A DNA stretch of 45,821 nucleotides from Streptomyces niger (GTDB lineage: Bacteria > Actinomycetota > Actinomycetes > Streptomycetales > Streptomycetaceae). Shown one piece after another: positions 7,438 to 21,415 of the stretch (position 1 is the first letter of the stretch; every line of letters begins with the position of its first letter). The notes under the pieces were generated by a model. It searched no databases, was not told where the DNA came from, and worked only from the letters and a program-made list of their open reading frames with translations. The stretch spans positions 1-45,821 of the forward strand of contig NZ_JOFQ01000037.1 of NCBI RefSeq assembly GCF_000718305.1. Reading direction: 5' to 3'. A program made the position numbers and the translations under genes.

Positions 7438-8442
7438 ATGCAGACGCGTACTCTCGGCACCACCGGCCCCCAGACCTCCGCCCTCGGCCTCGGCTGCATG
7501 GGCATGTCCGCGCTCTACGGAGACGCCGACCGCACCGAGTCCCTCGCCACCGTCCACGCGGCGCTGGACGCCGGGATCACCCTCCTGGACACCGGCGACT
7601 TCTACGGCATGGGCCACAACGAACTGCTCCTCAACGAAGCGCTGCGCACCGCCCCGCCGGCCGCCCGCGAAAACGCCCTGATCAGCGTCAAGTTCGGCGC
7701 CCTGCGGACGGTCGAGGGCGCGTTCAACGGCTACGACGGCCGGCCGGCCGCCGTGAAGAACTTCGCCGCGTACTCCCTCCAGCGCCTCGGCACCGACCAC
7801 ATCGACGTCTACCGCATCGCCCGCCTGGACCCGGACGTACCGATCGAGGAGACCGTCGGCGCCATCGCCGAGCTGATCGAGGCGGGGCACGTCCGCCACG
7901 TCGGCCTGTCCGAGGTCGGCGCGGAGACGCTGCGCCGGGCGGCGGCCGTGGCCCCCGTCTCCGACCTCCAGATCGAGTACTCCCTCATCTCGCGCGACAT
8001 CGAGGAGGAGATCCTGCCCACGGCGCGCGAGCTGGGCATCGGGATCACCGCGTACGGCGTCCTCTCCCGCGGCCTGATCAGCGGGCACTTCAGCCGGGAC
8101 CGCCGGCTCGCCGCGAACGACTTCCGCGGCCTGAGCCCGCGCTTCCAGGGCGCCAACCTCGACCACAACCTCGGCCTGGTCGAGGCGTTGCGCGGCATCG
8201 CCGACCGGAAGGGCGTCTCGGTCGCGCAGATCGCCATCGCCTGGGTGCTCGGCCGCGGCGAGGACATCGTCCCGCTGATCGGCGCCCGCACCCGCGAGCG
8301 GCTGACCGAGGCGCTCGGCGCGCTGGACGTCACACTGGACGCCGACGACCTGGCCGCCATCGAGCAGGCGGTACCGGCCGGCGCCGCGGCCGGCGACCGC
8401 TACCCGGCGAACCAGATGGCGCATCTGGACAGCGAGCGCTGA
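7438..8442 (+). CDS. aldo/keto reductase lacking the usual catalytic histidine
   Basis: 334 residues forming one TIM barrel. QTRTLGTTGPQTSALGLGCM is the opening hairpin, LLDTGDFYG contains the catalytic Asp and Tyr, SVKFG the catalytic Lys, and GHVRHVGLSEVG and IGARTRERLTEAL bind NADPH. The strand that normally reads YQLHRPD reads VYRIARLDP, so the fourth tetrad residue, His, is replaced by Ala. This substitution occurs in an actinobacterial subgroup and may shift substrate preference. An earlier in-frame ATG at 7393 lies inside the inverted-repeat operator; the ATG at 7438 begins the conserved sequence and is preferred. It is followed by a TetR gene 87 bases downstream. Substrate unknown. 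Confidence 0.88.
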   Translation: MQTRTLGTTGPQTSALGLGCMGMSALYGDADRTESLATVHAALDAGITLLDTGDFYGMGHNELLLNEALRTAPPAARENALISVKFGALRTVEGAFNGYDGRPAAVKNFAAYSLQRLGTDHIDVYRIARLDPDVPIEETVGAIAELIEAGHVRHVGLSEVGAETLRRAAAVAPVSDLQIEYSLISRDIEEEILPTARELGIGITAYGVLSRGLISGHFSRDRRLAANDFRGLSPRFQGANLDHNLGLVEALRGIADRKGVSVAQIAIAWVLGRGEDIVPLIGARTRERLTEALGALDVTLDADDLAAIEQAVPAGAAAGDRYPANQMAHLDSER

Positions 8443-8529
8443 CCCCGGCCGGCGGCGCGCGGGGCGTCGGATACCGTCCGTACGACGGCCCCGCCCGCCG
8501 CCCGACGACCAGGAAGGCCCGACCGCCCC

Positions 8530-9159
8530 ATGCCGCCCGAGCCGCTGACCCGCGAACGCATCCTCCAGGCCACCGAGGAGGTGCTGCGCCGGCACGGCCA
8601 GGCCAAGGCCACGGTGGTCGACGTGGCGCGGATGCTGGGCGTCAGCCACGGCAGCGTCTACCGGCACTTCCCCACGAAGGCGGCGCTGCGCGAGGCGGTC
8701 ACCGGGCGCTGGCTGGACCGTACGACCGGCGCGCTCTCCGACATCGCGCAGGACCCGGCCGCCCCGGCCGCCGAGCGGCTGACGCGGTGGCTGGACGCGC
8801 TCTTCGCGGCGAAGCGGCGGAAGGCGGGCGAGGACCCCGAGCTGTTCGCGACGTACCTGGTCCTGACCTCCGAGGCCGCCGAGGTGGTGGACGCGCACAT
8901 CGCCGTACTGGTCGGACAGCTCACCCGGATCGTCGCGGACGGAATGGCGGCGGGCACGTTCACGCCCGGCGAGGACGCCGCGACCACCGCGCGCGCCGTC
9001 TTCGACGCCACCACCCGCTTTCACGACCCGTGCCACGCCGGGGAATGGCAGCACCCGGAAATCGAAGGGCAGTTCGCGGTGGTACGTGAACTCGTCCTTC
9101 GCGGGTTGTGCGCCCCGGCGCGGAATGCCGCGCCCTGGCCGAATGCGGCGGCGGAATAG
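8530..9159 (+). CDS. TetR family transcriptional regulator
   Basis: 209 residues. The N-terminal helix-turn-helix (about 8-52) is clear: RILQATEEVLRRHGQAK, then VARMLGVSHGSVYRHFPTKAA. The C-terminal ligand domain has the LTRWLDALFAAKRRKAGEDP segment and the FDATTRFHDPCHAGEW motif seen in one TetR subgroup that usually sits beside reductases and oxidoreductases. It starts with ATG at 8530, with only a weak AGG upstream. It follows the aldo/keto reductase on the same strand and probably controls that gene through the inverted repeat at 7393-7423. Inducer unknown. Confidence 0.9.
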   Translation: MPPEPLTRERILQATEEVLRRHGQAKATVVDVARMLGVSHGSVYRHFPTKAALREAVTGRWLDRTTGALSDIAQDPAAPAAERLTRWLDALFAAKRRKAGEDPELFATYLVLTSEAAEVVDAHIAVLVGQLTRIVADGMAAGTFTPGEDAATTARAVFDATTRFHDPCHAGEWQHPEIEGQFAVVRELVLRGLCAPARNAAPWPNAAAE

Positions 9160-9299
9160 TTCAATCGGTCAAGCAGGCCAGAGATTCACGCATCGCGTTC
9201 ACCGCTGGCCGGACCGGCGGAACACTCCGTACCGCCACCACGCACGCCACGCGTTCGAATTCGCATTCCGCCTTTCCCGTTCCGCACCCACTGCACTTC

Positions 9300-9328
9300 T
9301 TGTTAATGGCTGCGCGGACCACTTAACT
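9300..9328 (+). promoter_or_regulatory. vegetative promoter for the EF-hand gene
   Basis: TTGTTA at 9300-9305, a 17-base spacer, and TTAACT at 9323-9328 match a sigma-70-type promoter and lie in the most AT-rich part of the 300-base gene-free stretch 9160-9459. Transcription would begin near 9335, leaving a 5' leader of about 125 bases before the EF-hand start. I see nothing else in that stretch. Confidence 0.45.
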
Positions 9329-9459
9329 TGATCCCGCCGCAGCCCGATTCCGGCACTCGGCCGGGAAATCATCCGCGCCCATGATGCATCGACCGGACTT
9401 CGTGCTGCCGGCGCACGTTTCATGCCCCCAACTCCAACTTCGAGAAAAGGTGGTGTGCG

Positions 9460-10071
9460 ATGCCGACTCCGCAGGACGTCCCCGCGAAGGATTTCCTCAA
9501 CCGAAAGATCGACGTGTGCTTCAAGCACGGCGACCAGGACGGCGACGGCGTGATGACGGTGCGCGACATCTACGCGCTCGCCGTCCGGATCGTCGCCGAA
9601 CTGGGCGAACCGCTCGACTCGCCGAAGTCGCAGGCGCTGCTCGCGGCGTTCGAGGGCTTCTGGCAGGACGTGAAGCAGGCCATGGACATCGACCGCGACG
9701 GCGTCATCACCCCGCTGGAGTGGCGTACCGCCCTGACCGAGTTCGCGCAGGAGCCCAAGAAGTTCGAGGGCGACTTCAACCCGCTGGCCAAGGCGCTGTT
9801 CGACCTGTGCGACAAGGACGGCAACGGCAAGGTCACCCAGCGGGAGTTCGCGCGGTTCCAGAAGGCTTTCGGGACCACGTCGGAGAACAGCGAGCGGGCG
9901 TTCCGCGAGCTCGACCGCAACGGCAACGGCTACCTCTCGGTCGACGAACTCACCGAGGCGTGGCGCGAGTACTACACGAGCGCCGACCCGAACGCCCGTG
10001 GCAACTGGCTCTACGGTGACATCTTCCAGCAGTCCATCTGGGAAGACGGCAAGGCGGCAGTGAAGGCCTGA
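9460..10071 (+). CDS. four-EF-hand calcium-binding protein (calerythrin-like)
   Basis: 203 residues, soluble, no signal peptide. Four canonical EF-hand loops are visible: DQDGDGVMTVRD (25-36), DIDRDGVITPLE (76-87), DKDGNGKVTQRE (118-129) and DRNGNGYLSVDE (152-163). All have Asp at position 1, Gly at position 6 and a hydrophobic residue at position 8; loop 1 ends in Asp rather than Glu. Spacing and length resemble calerythrin and the sarcoplasmic calcium-binding proteins of actinomycetes. GAAAAGG supports the ATG at 9460. It is the first gene on this strand before the polyketide synthase, separated from it by a hairpin terminator. A role in the pathway is only suggested by position. Confidence 0.92.
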   Translation: MPTPQDVPAKDFLNRKIDVCFKHGDQDGDGVMTVRDIYALAVRIVAELGEPLDSPKSQALLAAFEGFWQDVKQAMDIDRDGVITPLEWRTALTEFAQEPKKFEGDFNPLAKALFDLCDKDGNGKVTQREFARFQKAFGTTSENSERAFRELDRNGNGYLSVDELTEAWREYYTSADPNARGNWLYGDIFQQSIWEDGKAAVKA

Positions 10072-10101
10072 TCCGGCCGCGTGCAGGCCTGATCCAGCCG
10101 G

Positions 10102-10146
10102 AAAGACCCCTGGCGCGGGGATTTCCCTCCCCGCCCGGGGGTCTTT
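10102..10146 (+). terminator. intrinsic terminator/attenuator between EF-hand gene and PKS
   Basis: AAAGACCCC at 10102-10110 pairs with GGGGTCTTT at 10138-10146, and GCGGGG with CCCCGC inside it, giving a long stem followed by TTTTC. It ends only 41 bases before the PKS start codon, and I see no clear promoter in that gap. It may therefore act as a partial terminator within one transcription unit rather than a full stop. Confidence 0.75.
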
Positions 10147-10187
10147 TCACCCGCGGTTTTCCTTTCGACCGGACAGGGAGACTCCTC

Positions 10188-15635
<5,448 letters not shown>

Positions 15636-15650
15636 GCGAAGGAGCACGTC

Positions 15651-17048
15651 ATGCCCACCGACGCAGACATCCACAGCTTCGCGAGCGACCCCCTCACCTA
15701 CTTCTCGTCCACACGGCTCGCCATGCACACGCTTCCGCCGCGGGAGCTGGCGCAGCTCCAGCTCGCGGCCCTGCACATGCGCTTCGCCCAGCTGCGCGAC
15801 CGGCTCCCGGTGGTGCGGACGATGGCGGACGAGCAGGACGTGCGCGCGATACGGGAACTCGACGACGCGGCACCCCTGCTGTTCCCGCACACCGTCTACA
15901 AGTCCTATCCGCCGTCCCTCCTCACGGACTGCCGCTTCGACCAACTCACCACCTGGCTCTCCCGGTTGACGACGGTGGACCTGTCGGGCGTGGACGCCGC
16001 CGGCTGCGACTCCATCGACGGCTGGCTGGAGCTGCTGGACACCCACACCGCGCTGCGCCCCGCGCACTCCACCGGCACCTCGGGCACGATGTCCTTCGCG
16101 CCGCACTCCTACGACGACTTCGACAAGCTCTACGAGATCATGCGGCTGGACGTCTTCCCCGACCCCGCGCAGCGCGACGAGGCCATCGACTTCGTCTACC
16201 CGTACTTCCGCACCGGGCGCAGCGGCATCGCCCGGCACGGCGCCGCCATCATGGAGCGCATCGCCCGCGATCCGGACCGCGTCCACACCCTGCATCCGGG
16301 CCTGGCCAGCGCGGACGTGATGTTCCTCGCGGGGCGGCTGCGGGCGGCCGCGGCCCGCGGCGAGCGGGACCGGGTGGTGATCCCGGAGTCGATGCGCAAG
16401 CGCCGCGAGGAGTTCGAGGAGGCGCAGCGCGCGGCACGCACCGGCATGGGTGCCTTCGTCGAGCGGCTCGCGGACCGGCTGCGCGGCCGGCGGATCGTCA
16501 GCCTGGGCACCTGGGACGTCAACTACCGCATGGCGGCGGCCGGGTTGGAGCGCGGCATCGAGGGGCTGTTCGCGCCGGACTCGGTGTACTGCTGGGGCGG
16601 CGGCTCCAAGGACGGTTCGATGCCGGACGACTGGGAGGCCGCGGCCCGGCGTTTCGCCGGCGTGCCACGGCTGCACCACGTGTACGCGATGGCCGAGGTG
16701 ACGGCCCTCAACCTCTTCTGCCCGCACGGCCGTTACCACATCGAGCCGTGGACGGTGCTGTACGTGCTGGACGCCGACACCGGACAGCCGCTGCCGCGCA
16801 ACGGCGTACGCACGGGCCGGGCCGCGTTCTTCGACCTGCTCGCGGACTCCCACTGGGGCGGCTTCGTCTCCGGGGACCAGGTCACCGTCGACTGGTCCCC
16901 GTGCGCCTGCGGCCGCACCTCCCCGGGGCTCCATCAGTCCATCACCCGCTTCAGCGAGCGGCAGGGCGGCGACGACAAGATCACCTGTGCGGCGAGCGAC
17001 GAGGCCCTGGGCGAGGCCCTGGAGTTCCTCAACGAGGAGCTGGCATGA
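15651..17048 (+). CDS. LuxE/PaaK/F390-synthetase-like acyl-adenylating enzyme
   Basis: 465 residues. The ATP-binding loop is HSTGTSGTMSF (139-149), the A5-like motif YAMAEV (345-350), then GDQV (408-411), CACGR (418-422) and a late lysine in GGDDKI (K443). CACGR and the overall order place it with phenylacetate-CoA ligases, coenzyme F390 synthetase and LuxE acyl-protein synthetase, not with NRPS adenylation domains. It should adenylate a carboxylic acid, here probably the PKS product, and pass the acyl group to its partner reductase. GAAGGAG precedes the ATG, 15 bases after the PKS stop, and its stop overlaps the next start (ATGA). The GriC/GriD pair, which reduces an aryl acid in grixazone biosynthesis, is the closest functional precedent I recall. 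Confidence 0.82.
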   Translation: MPTDADIHSFASDPLTYFSSTRLAMHTLPPRELAQLQLAALHMRFAQLRDRLPVVRTMADEQDVRAIRELDDAAPLLFPHTVYKSYPPSLLTDCRFDQLTTWLSRLTTVDLSGVDAAGCDSIDGWLELLDTHTALRPAHSTGTSGTMSFAPHSYDDFDKLYEIMRLDVFPDPAQRDEAIDFVYPYFRTGRSGIARHGAAIMERIARDPDRVHTLHPGLASADVMFLAGRLRAAAARGERDRVVIPESMRKRREEFEEAQRAARTGMGAFVERLADRLRGRRIVSLGTWDVNYRMAAAGLERGIEGLFAPDSVYCWGGGSKDGSMPDDWEAAARRFAGVPRLHHVYAMAEVTALNLFCPHGRYHIEPWTVLYVLDADTGQPLPRNGVRTGRAAFFDLLADSHWGGFVSGDQVTVDWSPCACGRTSPGLHQSITRFSERQGGDDKITCAASDEALGEALEFLNEELA

Positions 17049-19693
17049 CCACCACATCCCCCGGGCGGTCCGCCGCCACCACGCTGACCGTACCGGCCTT
17101 CCTCCGCGGCGAGACCGTCGACGCCCACCTGCTGCCCTTCGCGGGACGCGGCCAGGACGCCGGCTTCCTCGCACCCGACCCGTTCACGGTCCTGGGCCGG
17201 CTGCCGCTGGGCGACCCGGACCGGATGCGCGACCTGTACGCGCTGACCACCGAGGACGTCATCGACTGCCTCGCCGCGCTCGGCCCCCGGCTGGCCCTGT
17301 CCGAGAACGCGCTCCTCCAAGAAGCGCTCGCGCACGCCGCCGACTGGTCCGATCTGACCCCGGACGTGCTGCGCGGCTGCTACGAGCGGCTGCCGGAGTT
17401 CTTCGCCGCCGACGCCGTCCGCGAGATCGCCGAACGGGCCGTCGGCACCGCGGCGCTGGACGGCTGGGCGCAGGTCCGCACGACGGACGGCTGGCGCGCC
17501 TCGGTACGGGCCATGGGCTCCCGCGCCGTCCACATCATCGCGGGCAACAGCCCGGAGATCGCCGCGCTCACGATCATCCGCAACGCCGTCACCCGCGGCG
17601 ACGCGATCATCAAGAGCCCGTCCAACGACCCGCTCACCGCGCTCGCCATCGCCCGCACCCTGGCCGAAACGGCGCCGGACCACCCGCTCACCCGACACCT
17701 GGCCGTGGCGTACTGGAAGGGCGGCGACGAACGGATCGAGCGGGCCCTGTACCGGCCCGAGAACGTCGAGAAGATCGTCGCATGGGGCGGCTTCGCCTCC
17801 GTACGCCACGTGACCCGCTACATCCAGCCGGGCCTGGAACTCCTCTCGCTCGACCCGAAGCTCAGCGCGACCGTCATCGGCCCGGAGGCGTTCGCGAGCC
17901 CCGACGCCATGGCCCGCACGGCCCGCCTCGCCGCCGTCGACGTCGGCGCGCTCAACCAGCTCGGCTGCTTCAACGCCCGGGTGATCTACGCGGTGACCGG
18001 CCGTGACGAGGCGGGCCTGCGGCGCGCCGGCGAGTGGGCCGAGCTGCTGCACCAGGAGGTCCAGCGGCTGCCCGGACACCTCAGCAGCCGCGCCAAACGC
18101 TTCGACCCCGACCTGCGCGCCGGGCTGCTCGCGCTGCGCGCCGCACCCGACTGGTACCGGGTGATCGGCGGCCGCGCTGACGAGGGCGCGGTGATCGTCT
18201 CGCGGACCGGCGATCCGGTGGCCTTCCACACCTCGCTCTCCGGCCGGGTCGCCAACGTCGTCCCGGTCGACGCCCCCGAGGACGCGGTGCGGGCCATGAC
18301 GTCCGCCACCCAGACCGTCGGCGTCTACCCCGACTCCCTCAAGGAGCGGCTGCGCGACCTCGTACCGCTCCACGGCGTCCAGCGCCTGGTCTCCCTCGGG
18401 CACGCCACCCGCTTCCGCCCGGAACTCCCCCAGGACGCGATGGAGCCGCTGCGCCGGATGGTCAAGTGGATCGTGGACGAGACGTACGACGAACCGGCGC
18501 ACGGCGCGCCCTCGGCGTGCCCCGTCGCCCGCCTCACCGCCGCCTTCGACCACCACGATCCGGAGTTCACGCCCGAGGTCGCGCGCCAGGTGCACCAGGC
18601 GTTACGGGAGCAGGGGCGCGTCGCCCGCACCGAGGCGTACGGCGGCGCGTGGGTGCTCTCCCGCTACGCGGACGTGCTGCGGGCGCTGACGGAGGACAGC
18701 ACGTTCAGCTCCGGCTCGGGGATCTTCTTCCCGCGCGCGGAGGGGACGCCGCGCTTCGCGCCGCTGGAGTACGACCCGCCGGAGCACACCTTCTTCCGCG
18801 CGCTCATGCGGCCCGCCTTCGTACGCGCCCAGGTCACACGGCTGGCGCCCCGGGTCCGCGAGGTGGTGTCGGGCCTCGTCGCACCACTCGTCTCCCGGGG
18901 CGGCGGCGACCTGGTCCGGGAGCTGTGCACCCCGCTCCCCCTCGTCGTCCTCGGCCTCGCGGTCGGCTTCACGGAGGAGGCGCAGCGGCGCCTGCGCGAC
19001 CTGACCCGCAACATGTGGGCCCGGATGCCGAAGGACGGCTCGGCGGCGGGGTTCTGGCCGCAGATGGAGGAGCTGCTGCAGGAGGAGATCCGGCGGGCGC
19101 GGGAGCGGGACGGCGGGGACTTCCTCGCCCGGCTGGTACGGGCGGAGCGGGCCGGCCGCCCACTCACCGACGCCGAGCTGCGCGTCATGCTCGTCGGCTT
19201 CGCCGTCGGCGGCCACCAGACGACCCTGAACGCGCTGGCCCACCTGCTGTGGACGCTGGCCCGCGACCGGGAGCTGCAGCTCCGGCTGCGGCACCGGCCC
19301 GAGCTGATGCCCGCGGCGGCGGAGGAGGCGCTGCGGCTGTGGACCCCGGCGGATCACAGCACGCGCGTGACGACCAGGGAGGTGGAGATCGGCGGCGTGA
19401 CGATCCCGGCCGGGGACCGGGTCATCCTGCTGACCGGCGCCGCGAACCGCGATCCCGCGGTCTTCCCGGCCCCGGAGGAGTTCCGCCTCGACCGGCCGCC
19501 GAACCTGCACCTGACCTTCGGCCGCGGCATCCACTTCTGCGTAGGCGCTCCGCTGGCCCGGCTCGAATTCCGCCTCGTCCTGGAGGAACTGGCCCGCCAC
19601 GCGCCGTACGCCCTGACGGCCGACCCCACCCGCTTCTACGAAAACGGCCGCCACCTGGCCCTTGACGGGCTGGAGGTCCGCTTCGGCTCATGA
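17045..19693 (+). CDS. LuxC acyl reductase-cytochrome P450 fusion protein
   Basis: One uninterrupted 882-codon frame. Residues about 15-480 are a LuxC-type NADPH-dependent acyl reductase: AGNSPEIAALTIIRNAVTRG and IIKSPSNDPLTALAI for nucleotide binding, and catalytic Cys308 in NQLGCFNAR. The domain ends with the typical RRMVKWIVDETY. After a linker of about 15 residues, 496-882 form a complete class I-type P450: C-helix EYDPPEHTFFR, I-helix VGGHQTT (721-727), ExxR at 761-764, heme loop FGRGIHFCVG with Cys832. The usual I-helix acid is Gln725. Start ATG overlaps the previous stop. A TTA codon (18602-18604, Leu520) sits early in the P450 part. The likely job is reduction of the activated polyketide acid to an aldehyde and oxidation of that product. 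No ferredoxin or reductase is encoded nearby. Confidence 0.9.
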   Translation: MTTTSPGRSAATTLTVPAFLRGETVDAHLLPFAGRGQDAGFLAPDPFTVLGRLPLGDPDRMRDLYALTTEDVIDCLAALGPRLALSENALLQEALAHAADWSDLTPDVLRGCYERLPEFFAADAVREIAERAVGTAALDGWAQVRTTDGWRASVRAMGSRAVHIIAGNSPEIAALTIIRNAVTRGDAIIKSPSNDPLTALAIARTLAETAPDHPLTRHLAVAYWKGGDERIERALYRPENVEKIVAWGGFASVRHVTRYIQPGLELLSLDPKLSATVIGPEAFASPDAMARTARLAAVDVGALNQLGCFNARVIYAVTGRDEAGLRRAGEWAELLHQEVQRLPGHLSSRAKRFDPDLRAGLLALRAAPDWYRVIGGRADEGAVIVSRTGDPVAFHTSLSGRVANVVPVDAPEDAVRAMTSATQTVGVYPDSLKERLRDLVPLHGVQRLVSLGHATRFRPELPQDAMEPLRRMVKWIVDETYDEPAHGAPSACPVARLTAAFDHHDPEFTPEVARQVHQALREQGRVARTEAYGGAWVLSRYADVLRALTEDSTFSSGSGIFFPRAEGTPRFAPLEYDPPEHTFFRALMRPAFVRAQVTRLAPRVREVVSGLVAPLVSRGGGDLVRELCTPLPLVVLGLAVGFTEEAQRRLRDLTRNMWARMPKDGSAAGFWPQMEELLQEEIRRARERDGGDFLARLVRAERAGRPLTDAELRVMLVGFAVGGHQTTLNALAHLLWTLARDRELQLRLRHRPELMPAAAEEALRLWTPADHSTRVTTREVEIGGVTIPAGDRVILLTGAANRDPAVFPAPEEFRLDRPPNLHLTFGRGIHFCVGAPLARLEFRLVLEELARHAPYALTADPTRFYENGRHLALDGLEVRFGS

Positions 19694-19714
19694 GGGGCGC
19701 GGGGAACTGCGCGA
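19691..19714 (+). repeat. dispersed Streptomyces intergenic repeat
   Basis: The sequence beginning at the P450 stop codon contains GGGGCGCGGGGAACTGCGCG, which I recognise as the head of a short element found after many Streptomyces genes, usually just past the stop. Only this head is conserved here; what follows has drifted. Function unknown; it may help RNA 3' end formation. Confidence 0.55.
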
Positions 19715-19764
19715 GCAACCACCGCGGTGCCGCACTCCGCCACTGCGCGGAGCGCGCACACGCC

Positions 19765-19799
19765 GCCGGCCGGCCCCGCACCCGCGGGAACCGGCCGGC
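19765..19799. terminator. bidirectional hairpin between P450 fusion and glyS
   Basis: GCCGGCCGG at 19765-19773 pairs with CCGGCCGGC at 19791-19799 (9 bp, 17-base loop). It lies between the convergent ends of the biosynthetic operon and glyS, and can end transcription from both sides. It has no U-tract, as is common in Streptomyces. Confidence 0.6.
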
Positions 19800-19830
19800 A
19801 GTCGGAAATCAGCGCGCGCAGCGCGCAGGG

Positions 19831-21213
19831 TCAGCAGCCGAGGAGTCGGCCACCCAGGTAGGACTGGATCTGGTCCAGAGACACCCGCTCCTGCTTCATC
19901 GTGTCGCGCTCACGCACCGTCACCGCGTTGTCGTCGAGCGTGTCGAAGTCGACCGTGACGCAGAACGGCGTGCCGATCTCGTCCTGGCGGCGGTAGCGGC
20001 GCCCGATCGCGCCCGCGTCGTCGAACTCGATGTTCCAGTTCTTGCGCAGGTCCGCCGCGAGGCCCTTGGCCTTCGGGGACAGCTGCGGGTTCCGGGACAG
20101 CGGGAGGACGGCGACCTTCACCGGCGACAGGCGCGGGTCGAGGCGCATGACCGTGCGCTTCTCCATCTTCCCCTTGGCGTTGGGCGCCTCGTCCTCGAAG
20201 TACGCGTCGAGCATGAAGGCGAGCATCGCCCGGCCGACACCGGCCGCGGGCTCGATGACGAACGGGGTGTAGCGCTCGCCGGCCTCCTGGTCGAAGTAGG
20301 ACAGGTCCTGGCCGGACGCCTTGGAGTGCGAGGCGAGGTCGTAGTCCGTACGGTTCGCGACGCCCTCCAGCTCGCCCCACTCCGAGCCGCCGAACTGGAA
20401 GCGGTACTCGATGTCAGCGGTGCGCTTGGAGTAGTGGGAGAGCTTCTCCTTGGGGTGCTCGTACCACCGGATGTTCTCCTCGCGCAGGCCCAGGTCGCGG
20501 TACCAGTTCCAGCGCTGCTCCATCCAGTACTCGTGCCACGTCTCGTCCTCGCCCGGCTTGACGAAGAACTCCATCTCCATCTGCTCGAACTCGCGGGTAC
20601 GGAAGATGAAGTTGCCCGGCGTGATCTCGTTCCGGAACGACTTGCCCATCTGGGCGATGCCGAACGGGGGCTTCTTGCGGGAGGTCTGCTGCACCTGGGC
20701 GAAGTTGGTGAAGATGCCCTGGGCGGTCTCGGGGCGGAGGTACGCCACCGCGCCGGAGTCCTGGGTGGGGCCGAGGTGCGTGGAGAGCAGGCCGGAGAAC
20801 TGCTTGGGCTCGGTGAAGCTGCCCTTGTTGCCGCAGTGCGGGCAGTTGACGTCGGCGAGACCGTTCTCGGGCAGCCGCCCGTGCTTGGCCTCGTAGGCCT
20901 CTTCGAGGTGGTCGGCGCGGAACCGCTTGTGGCAGGAGGTGCACTCGGTCAGCGGGTCCGTGAAGGTCGCGACGTGCCCGGACGCCACCCAGACCTCCGG
21001 GGCCAGGATGACCGACGAGTCGAGACCGACCACGTCGTCGCGGGAGGTGACCATGTTGCGCCACCACTGACGCTTGATGTTCTCCTTGAGCTCCACACCG
21101 AGCGGACCGTAGTCCCAGGCGGCGCGCTGGCCGCCGTAGATCTCACTGCACGGGTATACGAAGCCACGGCGCTTGCTCAGGCTGACGATGGTGTCGATCT
21201 TGTCGGCGGCCAC
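19831..21213 (-). CDS. glyS: glycyl-tRNA synthetase (class II, dimeric type)
   Basis: 460 residues, the length of bacterial alpha2 GlyRS. It attaches glycine to tRNA-Gly. Motif 1 region [20 protein letters not shown], a zinc site made by CTSCHK (about 91-96) and CPHCG (about 124-128), motif 2 with [20 protein letters not shown], and motif 3 with [14 protein letters not shown] are all present. The C-terminal anticodon-binding domain starts near residue 350. Start is GTG at 21213-21211. A TTGATC/TACCCT pair about 100 bases upstream is a possible promoter. I found no T-box. It lies divergent from the zinc importer, a conserved streptomycete arrangement. Confidence 0.96.
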   Translation of the reverse strand: MAADKIDTIVSLSKRRGFVYPCSEIYGGQRAAWDYGPLGVELKENIKRQWWRNMVTSRDDVVGLDSSVILAPEVWVASGHVATFTDPLTECTSCHKRFRADHLEEAYEAKHGRLPENGLADVNCPHCGNKGSFTEPKQFSGLLSTHLGPTQDSGAVAYLRPETAQGIFTNFAQVQQTSRKKPPFGIAQMGKSFRNEITPGNFIFRTREFEQMEMEFFVKPGEDETWHEYWMEQRWNWYRDLGLREENIRWYEHPKEKLSHYSKRTADIEYRFQFGGSEWGELEGVANRTDYDLASHSKASGQDLSYFDQEAGERYTPFVIEPAAGVGRAMLAFMLDAYFEDEAPNAKGKMEKRTVMRLDPRLSPVKVAVLPLSRNPQLSPKAKGLAADLRKNWNIEFDDAGAIGRRYRRQDEIGTPFCVTVDFDTLDDNAVTVRERDTMKQERVSLDQIQSYLGGRLLGC

Positions 21214-21377
21214 GGTGCTCTCTTCATTGCGACGACGAACGATTGATAGGAGCGGCGCCCTGGCGCCTCCTTGGCGGTGGTGGTCGGGAGACGTCCGGGC
21301 GAATAGCTCAGGGTACCGGCGGCCATGCCCCCCGGATCAAATCGGTTCCCGCCGCTGTCCCCCTCTCACCTGGTTTG

Positions 21378-21415
21378 TTGACAATCGTTTCCAGCCTAGT
21401 TGAAAATGACTGTCA
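21378..21415 (+). promoter_or_regulatory. Zur-controlled promoter of the zinc importer operon
   Basis: TTGACA at 21378-21383 is a consensus -35. TGAAAATGACTGTCA at 21401-21415 is a 7-1-7 palindrome, matching 13 of 15 positions of the Zur box consensus TGAAAATGATTTTCA as I recall it. It covers the predicted -10 and the start codon. A weaker copy, TGACAATCGTTTCCA (21379-21393), matches about 11 of 15. With zur four genes downstream, this is good evidence for zinc-dependent repression. Confidence 0.75.

Noticed and set aside
18470..19693. P450 as a separate gene
   Set aside because: No stop between the domains, no Shine-Dalgarno, and no good start codon at the P450 N-terminus; the LuxC frame runs straight on.
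21214..21399. T-box riboswitch upstream of glyS
   Set aside because: I could not find the conserved T-box or a specifier stem in the minus-strand leader.
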